This document shows, one piece after another, positions 36,483 through 47,243 of a stretch of 64,000 bases of DNA (positions are counted from its first letter, which is position 1; each line of letters begins with the position of its first letter). The notes under the pieces were generated by a model. The model saw only the letters and a program-made list of their open reading frames with translations, did not search any database and was not told where the DNA came from. The DNA lies in NCBI GenBank assembly GCA_963725895.1, contig CAVSAJ010000002.1, forward strand, positions 290,040-354,039, read 5' to 3'. This DNA is from Bog-473 sp963725895 (lineage in GTDB: Bacteria > Actinomycetota > Acidimicrobiia > Acidimicrobiales > RAAP-2). The translations under genes and the position numbers were made by a program.

Positions 36483-39400
36483 ATGGGCAAGCCGCGTAGA
36501 TCTGGCCGGCGAAGCCGGAGGCGGGCGCAGAAGTCCCCGCGTCCTCCTCGGGCTATGACCGCGAACGCCATGAGTTTGAACGACTGGACAGGCCACCTAG
36601 GCCGCTTGGTGCGGCCATTCGAGCGCCAGGGACTGTGTGCGCTCCTTGCTGCAGCCGCTGACTCCCCTAGTGGCGGGCACCGTCTGCCCTCGCTCGTCGT
36701 ACTGTGGGGAGCTGGAGTACGTGCCGCTTCTGGGTCGGGAACGATTGATGGTCGCGGCCTGCGGTCGCTTCTCGCTGGTGCGAGACGAGCGGTACCGGCC
36801 CTTCGTCGCGCCGAGGACTACTGGCCGGCGGATCCGCGGTTGGTTGTTGGTTGGCCGTTCGAGGGCCGCATGTTGCGGGTCCATCCGGGCGAGTTCAGCG
36901 ACCCACTGATGTTGCTTCGCACCGCGACGGTGACGGCTCGGGCGATCGACGATGCCGTGCTGGCGATCCATGGCTTCTCGCTCTCGGATCTCATCGAGGT
37001 TGCTCTCGCCTATGGCGACTGGCGTCTGTCCGCTGTTGCGGGGTGCTGGCCCACTGCCGACTTGGGCCGCGAGGATCCCGATCAGAGCGACGAGGATCTC
37101 GCTTCGCTGCTGAAGCGCATATCCTCGACGCCAGTAGCCGTCACCGATGATGAGGTCGGCGCGGCGTTGTCGGCTCAGCACGCCGACCCTGCTGCCTGGA
37201 CGGCTTCGTGCAGCCATCCGGATCGGGCTGCGGCGGCATGGGCATGGACGAGCGTTGACGCCGATCAGCTGACCTTCGCGCTCGGACCAAGGACGGCAGC
37301 GCTCGGATCCGCGCTCACGCTGCGAGACGGCGAAAGCGAGTTCCCGGTCCCGGCATCGATGGTGTTGAGCGGGCTGGCCGCGGCCGCCAGCATGTTGGCG
37401 GCCGAGGTGGCGGACGACGAGGCGGCCCGCGATCTCCTGCAAGGGGTGGTCACGGCACAGGCGCTGAGCATGCTCACGATGGCATCCCCGCCGTCGCGGC
37501 GCCCTGTCGAGGCGCTGACGAAGAGCGATTCGGCGCCGGACTTCGCCGGGTTTGTCTCGCTCCCATCCGAGCGTCGGGCTCTGGTCGTGAAAGGTTGTCA
37601 CCGCTCTCGACTCTGACACGCTGCAGCACGAGCTCGCCGCGGCCGACGCGGAGCTGCTCACGCTCGACATCGAGGGAGTGCGCAGCCTCGGGGTTCCGCT
37701 CGACGCGACCGGGGCGGTGCTGCGGCTCGTCGTCTATGGCGGTCCGTGCCTCGAGCCGTTCGGTGAGCGTGGGCCGATCGCGCACCTGCACGTCGAGGAC
37801 CTCGTCACAATGGTGCGGGACCTCGACCAGGACAAGCTCGACCGCGACGTGCTCCTGCAGTTCTTGGAGGAGCTGATCCTCCTGCCGGGCATCGAGCACT
37901 TCCTTCCCTTCGACGCCGAGGACGTGTGGCGGCACTGGCGGCACTTCGGTGTCCTCAACCCGACCGGCGAGACGGAGATCGCCTTGGCCGTCGATCCGCG
38001 CCCGGACGACACCGCATGGGCGCGCGCCGCGGCATGGGCGCCTATCGAATCGGTCCTCTGCGCCGCATGTCTGCCACCCTCGTGGTTCTGGGCCTCTGCA
38101 CGACTCGATGACCGCGGATACGCCACGCTCTTCGGCAAGGACAAGTCCGTGGTCTTTGTCCGCACCGATCCGGCGGTCGTGGTCCGCACCACTCTCGACA
38201 ACGCGCTCCCAAACCTCCGGATCGACGCCACCTTCGGGTACGGGGTGGCAGACGGCGTCTTCTTGACGCTCGTCAACCGCCCCGAGACGGCCCAGCTTCT
38301 CACCGCGCCGTTCGTTAGCCCTGTCCTAGTCAATGTCGATTTCACCGCGGAGCGACGGCCGGACGTCGGTGATGAGCAGGTGGCGGTCGGCTGGCGAACT
38401 GCCCGAGAGCCGCTCCTGATCATCGACCTGTTGCTCGGTCCTGACTGGTTCGAGCTTCTCGCCGACAGTCCCTCTCGACGCCCACGAACTGGTCGGCGAG
38501 ATCCTGGTCCGGGGGGTTAACGGATCTCACCGCGGACAAGAGCGTTGAGGAGGGTGACCAGGTGCGCCGCGCCTTCCTCGAAGCGTGGTGTTCGGCGCCG
38601 CCTGTCGCCATGCTGCACTTCCAAGAGACGACTAGGGACTACCGGCCGGAGCGGGCATTCGTGCTCCCCCGTAGCTTCGCCTCCCGTGCCCGAGCCGAGC
38701 GGGCGGTGGCCCAAGCCGTCACCCGCGCAGGCATCGGCCCCTGCGCACTGGTCGACGGGGAGGCCCGACGCTTCGTTCGGGATCGGTTGCTCCCACTCAT
38801 CGAGGAGACGCTGGAGCTCGACGCTCAGCTCTTGGTCGCCGGACGCCCTTCTTCTCGTCGCCGAGCAGGTCAATGACGCTTACGGCGAACGCGCACGAGC
38901 GGTTGCGGAGATCGAGCGAGCACTGGCTGCTCCTTGGGCGGCCACCTGGCAGGAGCTGGCCCGTTCTGGTCCAGAAGAGTCGGAGATGACTCGACCACTC
39001 GACCTTCTCCTCGAGCGCTTGCTCGTCACCCCCTTGGCGGGTCGAGAGGTACCGGACCGCTTCGACATCGCCGAGGCCGCCGACCTCGTCGCATACGCGC
39101 TTGAGACCGAGCTGGCGCTCGACAGCACTAGACGCCAGCTCCATGGGCTCGCCGTAATGGTCGCCGCCGACGGCCGAGTCGCTGTCCTTCCTGGGCCGGC
39201 CTCTAAATTCCGAGCGGATGGTCAGCGGAGCGAGAACGCTGCCGACCTCGATCTGCCTGGCTACCTTCGCGCCGACCGCGACGACCGGCTCCGGATACGC
39301 GAGGAAGACGAAACCGAGTCCCCTCGCTCGTCGGGCTCAGATCGATGGTCAATCATCGCGCCAGCCCAACGACTTCCGGCCGCTCGCCAGCGTCGCCGAC

Positions 39401-40346
39401 GCCCCACCCAGCCTTCTCGCCGCCGATGCAGTGCTCCGCCGCGAATGCGGCACCGGGATCGACGGGCTGAACGCCGTTCTTGGCACCGCCGTTTCTTGGG
39501 ACCGCGACGACGACCATGCGATCCTCGTGGAGCGCAGTGACCTCCGACGCGAAGCGATCGCGTGGTCGGACCTCCCCGCCGAAGAAATCGACGCAGCGAT
39601 CGACCGCTTGACGCTCGATCCCGGACAGCTCGCATCAGAGGGAATCAGCTACGCGGCTCAAGAGCGACGACACCACCGCATAGCAATCAGCCCGATCCCC
39701 ATTGTTGCGAGGCCAAGTCCTGGTGATGCCCTGGCGGATCTTCGCAGCGCAGAACACCTACGCCAACTACCTAGACGACGGGCGACTGCCATGGCACCCC
39801 GACGATCTTCCCAAGACGGTCAAGGACGCCTTTGGTCACTATCGACAGATCGGCAATCGCGCCCTCGAACGCGCTGCGCTCGAGCAGGCGCAGGCGCTCG
39901 GGCTTCCTGGCTCGATCAACGTCACCCCGGTTATCGCGAATGCAACTGGCCTCACGATCGCCGGCGAAATCGATCTTCTAGTCGCCGATCCCATCCACAA
40001 GCGGATCTGGGTCTGCGAGGTGAAAGACATCTACACCGCCGTCTCCCCCCAAACCATCCAACGCCGAATCGACAAGTTCGCCAACCCACGTGCCGGGTTC
40101 GTCAAGCGACTGCTCACGCGACAGCGTCAGGTAGCCGAGCACACCTCTGGAGCGTTAGCTCTCCTTGGCGTGCCCGGCGAGCTGGAGCAGTGGCGTGTCC
40201 TCCCGCTCATGATCACGAGGCGCGTCGAGCCCGCCGCTTTCGCCGCAGGAATCCGGGTACCGTTTGTCGTCATTGCAGACCTCGCTGCCGTTCTGTCGGC
40301 ACCCAACGACCCCGGCAACGGGCACGTGTCGATCGGTACAACGTGA
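36483..40346 (+). CDS. Giant protein (about 1,280 aa) with C-terminal PD-(D/E)XK nuclease, frame broken
   Basis: Frames shifted by +1 near 37593, 38478, 38515 (a G6 run), 38870, 39340 and 39715 join into one protein. The long front part (WTGHLGRLVRPFERQGLCAL, FEGRMLRVHPGEFSDPLMLL, VEDLVTMVRDLDQD, FHLE-rich helices) is unrecognised. The last 200 residues contain GLTIAGEIDLLVADPIHKRI then WVCEVKDIYTAVSP, giving the D...ExK core of a PD-(D/E)XK nuclease. The start is uncertain: ATG 36483 gives an Arg-rich leader; ATG 36558 is the alternative. Same strand as the giant ATPase; probable effector of a two-gene defence system. Confidence 0.6.
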
Positions 40347-40594
40347 CTCCGGCCGACCCCCCGATTCCAGCAAATCGCCGCGCTCCTGCGACGGCCGAGG
40401 CCAGTCATCGTCAGCCACACGCAAGAGGATCGCGGCTGGTCCGCACTACGACTACTCGATGACCGGCCGCTCGATAGCTCAGATACGCCACTCCAAGGGA
40501 GCCAAGGGCGACGAGAAGCCCGAATCAGGCGATTCCCGGCGTGGTGTTGAGTCACCCAGGAGGGGGCGGCTGTCGCGACGAGCAAAGTCGTTCG

Positions 40595-41107
40595 TCATTG
40601 GATCGCTCCTTTGCACTGAGGCGGGGTCGGGGCCGGGGGCCCACCAGACGCCTGGCCGGTGGGATCGAATGTCGTCGGCGCGGCACGGACGCCGGGGAAA
40701 GAGACCCATCCGCCGCCGTCGGAAAGGTGGTACCAAACCCCGCTATTGAACGGGGCAACGTTCGTGGGGTAGGCGGGCCGACTGATGACCCAACCGTTTA
40801 CCTGGATCTTTGAGTTCGGAGCGAAGCTGCCCTCTCCGGAGGACAGGACGTTGGGGGCAGCTCGAATCTCGGTTCCGACGGGGCTCCAACGGTTCTCTGA
40901 GTAGACGATGAAACTTGGACAACCACCAGTGAAGCCCACAATCGCAGAGTTATTGCTATTGGACTCGAAGTATTTGAACCACCATGGAAACCCGGTAGCG
41001 AGCACGATTCCGATCACCAGGGTGATGACGGCGCCGATGATGAGGTCGCGTCCCTTTTCGTTCTTGTCGCGGGGCTTTGGCCTGGGAGGCCCCGGCTTCT
41101 CGGTCAT
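40595..41107 (-). CDS. Membrane protein with SH3-like outer domain, paralogue 1
   Basis: 170-aa protein. A basic Pro/Lys-rich cytoplasmic start is followed by one transmembrane helix (LIIGAVITLVIGIVLATG, about 22-40), the motif FPWWFKYF and an outer beta-rich domain (IQVNGWVISRPAYPTN, VWYHLSDGGGWVSFPGVRA) that resembles bacterial SH3. ATG 41107 overlaps the stop of the upstream paralogue (ATGA). Function unknown. Confidence 0.7.
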   Translation of the reverse strand: MTEKPGPPRPKPRDKNEKGRDLIIGAVITLVIGIVLATGFPWWFKYFESNSNNSAIVGFTGGCPSFIVYSENRWSPVGTEIRAAPNVLSSGEGSFAPNSKIQVNGWVISRPAYPTNVAPFNSGVWYHLSDGGGWVSFPGVRAAPTTFDPTGQASGGPPAPTPPQCKGAIQ

Positions 41108-41577
41108 AGGACTTCGCAGTCTGCAGGCGTCGCCGCTTGGACCACCGCGGGATCTTCACTTGTGGGGTCGTAGCCGGTGGGATAGGCACGGACGCTGGCG
41201 AAGGGAACCCAGCCCGCTCCATCGGCAAGGCGGAACCAGATTCTGCTGTCTCGTGTCGAGACATCGAGTGCCGGCACGGGGCTGCCGAAGGTCCAGCCGT
41301 CAACGGCGATCGATGCGATGGTGGAGAGTGTTGCCACCTCGTTCGAGGTGGTGGTAGGGGCTGACCACACCGTCGTGTGCACCGAGCCGCGGTCTTCGGC
41401 ATAGATCTGGTACGTGGTACATCCCCCGATGTGACCTGGGCTGAGAAACTTGAACCACCACGGGGGTCCCGTGGCAAGGACGACGCCAAGCACGGCGCCG
41501 ACGGCCGCCACCCAGAGCCAGGTGTAATGCCGGCTCGGACTCTTCTTGAGTCCGGGCGTTTCGATGTGGCTAGTCAT
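41104..41577 (-). CDS. Membrane protein with SH3-like outer domain, paralogue 2
   Basis: 157-aa protein built like its downstream neighbour: a helix (LWVAAVGAVLGVVLATG), PPWWFKFL, then CTTYQIYAEDRGS, ASIAVDGWTFGSPVPAL and IWFRLADGAGWVPFASVRA. The two are tandem duplicates that have diverged. ATG 41577 precedes MTSHIETPGLKKSPS; an upstream extension in the same frame is not protein-like. Confidence 0.7.
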   Translation of the reverse strand: MTSHIETPGLKKSPSRHYTWLWVAAVGAVLGVVLATGPPWWFKFLSPGHIGGCTTYQIYAEDRGSVHTTVWSAPTTTSNEVATLSTIASIAVDGWTFGSPVPALDVSTRDSRIWFRLADGAGWVPFASVRAYPTGYDPTSEDPAVVQAATPADCEVL

Positions 41578-41623
41578 TCCGTCCGCTGACCATGCAGCGA
41601 TGAACTCCCACAGGGATTTCCCG

Positions 41624-42507
41624 CTAGTACCTGTACCCGAGCCGTGACCGCATGCGCTGGTCAGCGACCCATGCGTCATGACGCTGCCTAACCTGATCGA
41701 GGCGATCCGCTGAACCTGCAAAAAAACCGACATCGAGCCAGTGCTTCGCGGCTGGGCCGGTTGTGCATCCCTCAGGATGTAACCACGGAGCGGGCGGACT
41801 CTGCCGGTACCACCACCCAGCGGGCTGAAGGTAGAGGGAGCCGTCGAGATCAGCGCCCAAGGCTTCGTCGGCCAGGAGCAATCCAACCGAGTACTCGAAC
41901 TGATCGAAGGCCACCATCAACTGATCCGGAGTCACGAGCCCTTCAGCGAGACCGGAGAGAAGCTGCTGCAACCATGACGAGGTTGCAGCAGGTCGAGCTG
42001 CCGGAAGGAGCAGGGAGGCGGCGGGCTCGATGGCAGTGCGAGTGCTGCGGAGAAGCTCGTTGTCGAAATGAAGCTCCGACAGGAGCGCGGGCAATGACAT
42101 CAGGGCTCCCGCCGGCGATGGCACCGGTTCCAACGGCATAAAGCCCGAGGAGGCCCGGGTAGTAACGCATGTGATCCCAGATGGTGAAGATCTGACCCGT
42201 GGGTTGATCGCCGGCGGCCTCGATCAGTCTCTTCAGATGCCGGGACCAGATCCTCACGTGGAAGGGGCGGTCGCTGTAGTAGGCGCCAATAAAGAGGGGG
42301 CCGAGCATCGGACTGAGGACGCCTTCATACCGCTGGACCCGCTCCCGGACGTTCTCCTCGGTTGGCTGCTCTCCCATAGGAAAGGCCTCAGCTGTCAGCT
42401 GGCCGATGGCCTCGGTCGTGAGCCGCGGAGAAATGCTCCGACAGATCGATGCGTCGCTCACGGCTCGCAAGGAGATCCTTGAGCGCGCCTAGCGCGTCTT
42501 CAGACAT
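41624..42507 (-). CDS. Hypothetical protein, about 293 aa, two frame shifts
   Basis: Not recognised. The front reads MSEDALGALKDLLASRERRI from ATG 42507 (GGAGAACC upstream), shifts near 42430 into LTTEAIGQLTAEAFPMGEQP and FIGAYYSDRPFHVRIWSRHL, and near 42130 into ALMSLPALLSELHFDNELLR, GLVTPDQLMVAFDQFEYSVG and RQRHDAWVADQRMRSRLGY. Both shifts are one extra base. Helical, cytoplasmic; it lies upstream of the SH3-like membrane pair on the same strand and may work with it. Confidence 0.55.
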
Positions 42508-42527
42508 GGTTCTCCGACGTGGCCTAC

Positions 42528-42779
42528 TCAGTCGTGCCTGAGCGGGAAGCCCAGCTTCTTGAGTTGGCGCCGCGCCGCGGTGCTGATGAAGTCGCTGCGG
42601 TCAACGCCGGTCGCCTGCTCGAGGACCTGCTTCACCGGAAACCAGGTGTTGCCGATCTGGACCGAATGGCTCCGAACGGGCTCTGGGGCGACCCCTACGA
42701 GAGCCTGCTCGACCTCGCTGCGGCGCAACTCAAAGAATCGCCCGTCCATGGTGAAGCGCACTACCGGGTCGTCCTGCAC
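42528..42779 (-). CDS. Small conserved protein, 83 aa
   Basis: FTMDGRFFELRRSEVEQAL, IGNTWFPVKQVLEQATGVDR and DFISTAARRQLKKLGF form a compact, convincing small domain. The pattern VKQV..ATG..R..F....A...L..LGF recurs in proteins near restriction and defence genes as far as I recall, but no function is established. It ends 21 bases before the start of the 41624 gene on the same strand. Confidence 0.6.
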   Translation of the reverse strand: MQDDPVVRFTMDGRFFELRRSEVEQALVGVAPEPVRSHSVQIGNTWFPVKQVLEQATGVDRSDFISTAARRQLKKLGFPLRHD

Positions 42780-42857
42780 AAAGCCTCCGAACGAGATATT
42801 CTTCTTATCACTATTCTTACAGATGCTCCGTCAGACGACAAGTACCGGAGGCTGCAG

Positions 42858-43094
42858 GTGCAAGAGAGCGGCAGGCTGTCACTGAATACGATCCGCGGTA
42901 GGCGCATGCCCGGGGTCGGCACCGGGCCCGCGGGCGAAGTGGTGCCGCTCTACACCTCGGCGGCCGTAGGCCCCGAGGTCACCCACTACCTGGTGACCGC
43001 ACTGGATGAGGCGATCGAACTCCTCCGGCGAGCCCGGGCCACAGCCACCGCCGAGATGCAGGCCGACATCGACAATTACATCGGTCGGGTGTAA
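42858..43094 (+). CDS. Small hypothetical protein before the DUF4062 gene
   Basis: The C-terminal part, VTHYLVTALDEAIELLRRAR followed by EMQADIDNYIGRV, is plainly coding and helical. The frame is open further left but would be antisense to the gene at 42528, so GTG 42858 is taken (ATG 42906 is possible). An AT-rich stretch at 42796-42825 may hold the divergent promoters. The stop lies 3 bases before the DUF4062 start, so the two are an operon. Confidence 0.45.
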   Translation: MQESGRLSLNTIRGRRMPGVGTGPAGEVVPLYTSAAVGPEVTHYLVTALDEAIELLRRARATATAEMQADIDNYIGRV

Positions 43095-43097
43095 GCG

Positions 43098-44241
43098 ATG
43101 GGCAAGCGCGTCTTCATCTCTTCGGTGACCGAGGGACTCCGCCAGGAGCGAACCGCCCTGCCCGGTCTGATCCGCGCCCTTGGCATGGATCCGGTCCGGT
43201 TCGAAGACTTCACGGCCCTCCCAGAGCCGAGCCGAGACGTGTGCCTGCAAGCGGTCGGGACCTCCGACGTGTACCTCCTTCTCCTTGGCGAGCATTACGG
43301 CACGCCGTTCCCCGACACGGGGCTGTCGCCAACCCACGAGGAGTACCGCGCCGCCATCAACAAGGGCATACCCCGGTTGGCTTTCCGCCGGCACGGGGTG
43401 ACCATGGAATCGGCACAGGCAGCGTTCGCCGCCGAGGTGGAGGCCTACGAGACCGGCCTCTTCCGGGGGAGTTGGGAAGAAGTCGGCGAACTCCTCAGCG
43501 CCGTGTCAGACGCCCTCGCCCAGTTGGACACCCTCGGAGGACCGCTTACGCTTCGTCCCGATCGGAACACCGATGACCGTTGAATGGCTGACGGCATCGG
43601 ATCAGCGCGACCAGTTCGCCGGATTCGGGGAGTCGGCGATGGAGGTGTACCTGACGCCAGTGGGGATAACGCTGCCACGGGCCCGGCTGCGAGATGCCGG
43701 CCAGATAGCTCCCAGGCTCCTGCGCGACGGCGGAGGAGTCGGCCAAAACGAAGGCCATAGACGTGACCGACAGGCCGATGGCGGTGCCGTATCCCGAGTC
43801 GTGAGGACTCGACAGGTCCGTTCGTTCAACCAGGACGTGTTCGGGGGAATGGTCGAAGGTGTCTCGGTCACTCGGACCGGTGAGGTCTGCGCCTGGGCAT
43901 CGCTACCCCGGGACATGTTCGGTGCCGTCGTGAACGCGGCATCGCTGAGCGAGCTGGCGACGCCCTTGGTGACTCTGGCGGGCCGGGTCCTCGGGGAGAT
44001 GGCCGGGGATACCTCCATGGCCGTCGTACCGAGCGTCGCGATCACTGGCGCGGGAAGCGTGTCTATCGGCGATCCGCGAGCCGTCGGGATGCGCAGCTCA
44101 TCACAGATCTCGATGCGAGGCCCGAGCGTCATCACCCTGCCCGGCGACGAGAGCGCCGCTCTCTCAGCGGTCATCTCCGGAGCCCGAGACGTCGGAGTCG
44201 AACTCGGGACCAGGGTCGAGCAGGCGCTGCGCGCCCGCTAG
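43098..44241 (+). CDS. DUF4062 domain protein, frame shift in middle
   Basis: About 380 aa. Residues 1-100 are a DUF4062 domain (RVFISSVTEGLRQERTALPG, DVYLLLLGEHYGTPFPDTG, SPTHEEYRAA), a TIR-like fold found in signalling and defence proteins. Near 43575 one extra base moves the frame to VEWLTASDQRDQFAGFGESA; a further doubtful patch spans 43690-43800. The end (GVSVTRTGEVCAWASLPRDM, ELATPLVTLAGRVLG) is continuous to 44241. Relatives have both halves in one chain. Role unknown. Confidence 0.65.
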
Positions 44242-44438
44242 TCCAACACCTACATGAACATTCGGTACGGGTATTCCCCGTTCGGGAGCGTCGGCACGTT
44301 CGCGGACCTGAGTGAGCCGGAGGTCTAGCTGTTCTGCCTTCCTCCGGCTGCTCGCCTGAGCCGTCTCCTAACATCTTTCCATGCCGACGAGATTCAGAGT
44401 CGCCCTCAAAGCCTTTCGCGAACAGGGAGACATCCGTC

Positions 44439-46046
44439 GTGGCCGGTAGAGGGCGTCCAGCGAAGACGTCAGCCCGGGTCGCTGTGGCGGCAGCGGAGGG
44501 TAACGGAGCCCTCAACGTCCGAGCCTTGGAGACCTGGCTGTGGGACGCGGCTTGTCAGATACGCGGTCCACTCGACGCACCCAAGTTTAAGGACTACATC
44601 CTGCCCCTGATCTTCCTGAAGCGCCTGTCCGACGTCTTCGACGACGAGGTACAGCGGGTCGCCAACGAGGTGGGTGACTTGGAGACGGCACGGGAGATCA
44701 TCGACCAGGATCATGGACTGGTCCGCTTCTACCTTCCTGCCGAGAGCCGGTGGCCGGCGATCGCATTGACGACCACGGGACTCGGAGAGGAGCTCACTGA
44801 CGCAGTGCGCGCGGCTGCCCGGGAGAATCGCCGGCTCCAGGGCGTCATCGACACGGTGGACTTCAATGCTACGACCGCCGGTCAACCGATTGTCGACAAT
44901 GATCGGCTCGCTGCACTCGTAAAGACGTTGGGACAGCATCGCCTCGGACTGAACGACGTGCAGCCCGATTTACTCGGCCGGGCTTACGAATATCTGCTGC
45001 GAAAGTTCGCTGAAGGACAAGGGCAGAGTGCTGGTGAGTTCTACACGCCTGCGGAGGTGGCACGAGTGATGGCCCGCATCCTCGATCCGCAGCCGGGTAT
45101 GACGGTCTATGACCCGTGCTGCGGCTCGTCCGGCCTGCTGATCAAGTGCCATCTCCGACTCCTGGAGACCTACGGCAAGGCTGTCAATGAACATCGGGAG
45201 CTTCCGCCGGACGTGGCACCCCTGAGGCTCTTTGGGCAGGAGATCAACCCGTCGACCTTCGCACTGTCGAGAATGAACGCTTTCCTTCACGACATGGATG
45301 CTGAAATCGCGCTCGGCGACACGATGCGGAATCCGGCCTTCACTGATCGCTCTGGTCATCTCGGACAGTTCGACATCGTGACGGCTAATCCCATGTGGAA
45401 CCAGGACTTCCCCGAGGATGTGTACCGAAACGACACGCACGACCGCTTCGAGCGGGGTATCCCGCCGTCCTCTTCGGCGGACTGGGGCTGGGTCCAACAC
45501 ATGCTCGCGTCTCTCAATCCCACGGGCCGCATGGCGATCGTTCTCGATACGGGAGCTGTGAGTCGTGGAAGTGGCAACGCCGGCGCGAACCGGGAGCGTG
45601 ACATCCGAAAGGCATTTGTCGAGGCTGACCTTATTGAGTCAGTGGTCGTCCTCCCGGAGAACCTCTTCTACAACACCACAGCTCCCGGAATTGTCATGGT
45701 CTTGAATCGCAAGAAGCCACATCCCGGCGAGATCGCTCTAATAAACGGATCGCAACTCTTCGTGAAGGGCAGACCTAAGAACGAACTGACCGATGAACAG
45801 ATCGTCACGATCCATCAGCTCTTTCTCGAATGGCAAAATGTTGAGGAGCGGTGCGCGATCGTATCGATCAGCGACGTGGCATCCAACGATTACAGCCTCT
45901 CGCCGAGTCAATACGTGGCTGGAGCGGCCATTGGGGATGCCCTCCCACTTGACGAAGCCGTCAAACTTTTTCGTGAGGCAGAATCCGAGCGTGTTCATGC
46001 AGATGCCGAGCTGTGGAAAGTTTTGGAGGAACTGGGTATCTCGTGA
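44439..46046 (+). CDS. hsdM: Type I restriction-modification methyltransferase subunit
   Basis: 535-aa N6-adenine methyltransferase. The N-terminal HsdM_N helices (LETWLWDAACQIRG, FKDYILPLIFLKRLSDVFD) precede the SAM site YDPCCGSSGLL (near residue 222) and the catalytic motif, which is NPMW (TANPMWNQDF) instead of the usual NPPF/Y. GEFYTP marks the start of the catalytic domain. GTG 44439 has GGGAG upstream. The GTGA overlap with hsdS shows coupling. It methylates host sites and is needed for restriction. Confidence 0.92.
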   Translation: MAGRGRPAKTSARVAVAAAEGNGALNVRALETWLWDAACQIRGPLDAPKFKDYILPLIFLKRLSDVFDDEVQRVANEVGDLETAREIIDQDHGLVRFYLPAESRWPAIALTTTGLGEELTDAVRAAARENRRLQGVIDTVDFNATTAGQPIVDNDRLAALVKTLGQHRLGLNDVQPDLLGRAYEYLLRKFAEGQGQSAGEFYTPAEVARVMARILDPQPGMTVYDPCCGSSGLLIKCHLRLLETYGKAVNEHRELPPDVAPLRLFGQEINPSTFALSRMNAFLHDMDAEIALGDTMRNPAFTDRSGHLGQFDIVTANPMWNQDFPEDVYRNDTHDRFERGIPPSSSADWGWVQHMLASLNPTGRMAIVLDTGAVSRGSGNAGANRERDIRKAFVEADLIESVVVLPENLFYNTTAPGIVMVLNRKKPHPGEIALINGSQLFVKGRPKNELTDEQIVTIHQLFLEWQNVEERCAIVSISDVASNDYSLSPSQYVAGAAIGDALPLDEAVKLFREAESERVHADAELWKVLEELGIS

Positions 46047-47243
46047 AAGCAGATTGCGATTCCTCCACTGCATCCGGTGTGCAGAGGCTGCGCCTTCAAG
46101 ATGCGGCCGAACTTGTTCGGGGCGTTACATACAAACCAACCGATCTCCGCAGTGCTGACGCTATTGATGGAGTTCCTCTGCTTCGAGCGACAAATATCCA
46201 GAACGACCGCCTTATTACTGACGAGGCGCTGTACGTAGACCAAGAGCGCGTCAGTCCCAGGCAGATGCTTCAGCAATGGGACGTTCTAGTGGCCATGTCA
46301 AGTGGTAGCAGATTGGCCGTGGGCAAACTCGCTCAACTTCTCGATCCGTGGTCAGGGACCTTTGGGGCATTTTGCGGAGTCTTGCGCCCCAAGATCGAGA
46401 TTGTGGACCCAGCCTATTTCGGGTTTCTTCTGCGCACCGAAGCATTTCGAGAGCGCATTGAACTCATGGCACAAGGAACGAACATTAAGAATCTAGCCAA
46501 AGAGCATCTTCTAGGATTCACCTTCGATTTGCCGCAGCTTGAAGAGCAGCGACGAATCGCGCTGGCTTCTGTCCACAATTCAGCAGGCCCAGGATGTCCG
46601 TGTCAGGGTCGCTCTCCAGGCCAAGCTGCTGAAGAGCTCCCTCCAAGGACATTTTTTCGGGCAGGGTGATCCTCAATCGCTCATTGAGGTGGGAAAACTC
46701 GGTCGTGTTGTCACTGGAAGAACGCCCTCCACCGCAACAGCCGAGTATTACGGCGGTGAAATCCCCTTCTTTGGACCTGGCGACCTCAAGGGCGACACTG
46801 AGGTATATCGAGCCGCGAAGACGCTTTCCACGATAGGACTCAGCAAGGCGAACCCGATTCCCAGTGGCACGGTGATGACGGTGTGCATCGGTGCGACGAT
46901 AGGAAAGGTCGCTCGAACTGGAATCGAATGCGCCGCAACAAATCAGCAGATCAATTTGCTAATTGTTGATCAGAGCGTGATTGACGCTCATTATGCACAC
47001 CGCGCGGTTGAGTACTTTGCCAGCGATCTTCCCAATCGGGCTAGTCGGGCAGCCATCCCGATAGTAAATAAGTCAAACTTCGAACGGCTAGCGATTCCAT
47101 TGCCTCCGCTAGAAGATCAAGTCATGACCGCCAAGGTACTGGATGCAGTTGCGAAGTACCGAGAAGTAGCTTTACGGGAGGCACAGGCCCTAGGTGAAGT
47201 TCTTCTCGCCGCTTTGCGTAGGCTTTTTGGGCCCGTCGCATGA
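46043..47243 (+). CDS. hsdS: Type I restriction-modification specificity subunit, one frame shift
   Basis: About 399 aa with two target-recognition domains. The first runs to IKNLAKEHLLGFTFDLPQLE; the second starts SLIEVGKLGRVVTGRTPSTA and ends KSNFERLAIPLPPLEDQVMT. The frame changes by one extra base near 46565, between the halves (STIQQAQDVRVRVALQAKLL is the central helix). GTG 46043 overlaps the hsdM stop and the hsdS stop overlaps the hsdR start. It sets the bipartite DNA site. Confidence 0.88.

Noticed and set aside
31014..40346. Programmed frameshifting in the giant genes
   Set aside because: Twelve shifts at unrelated sequences, with similar shifts across the window, fit sequence error and not one programmed slippery site.
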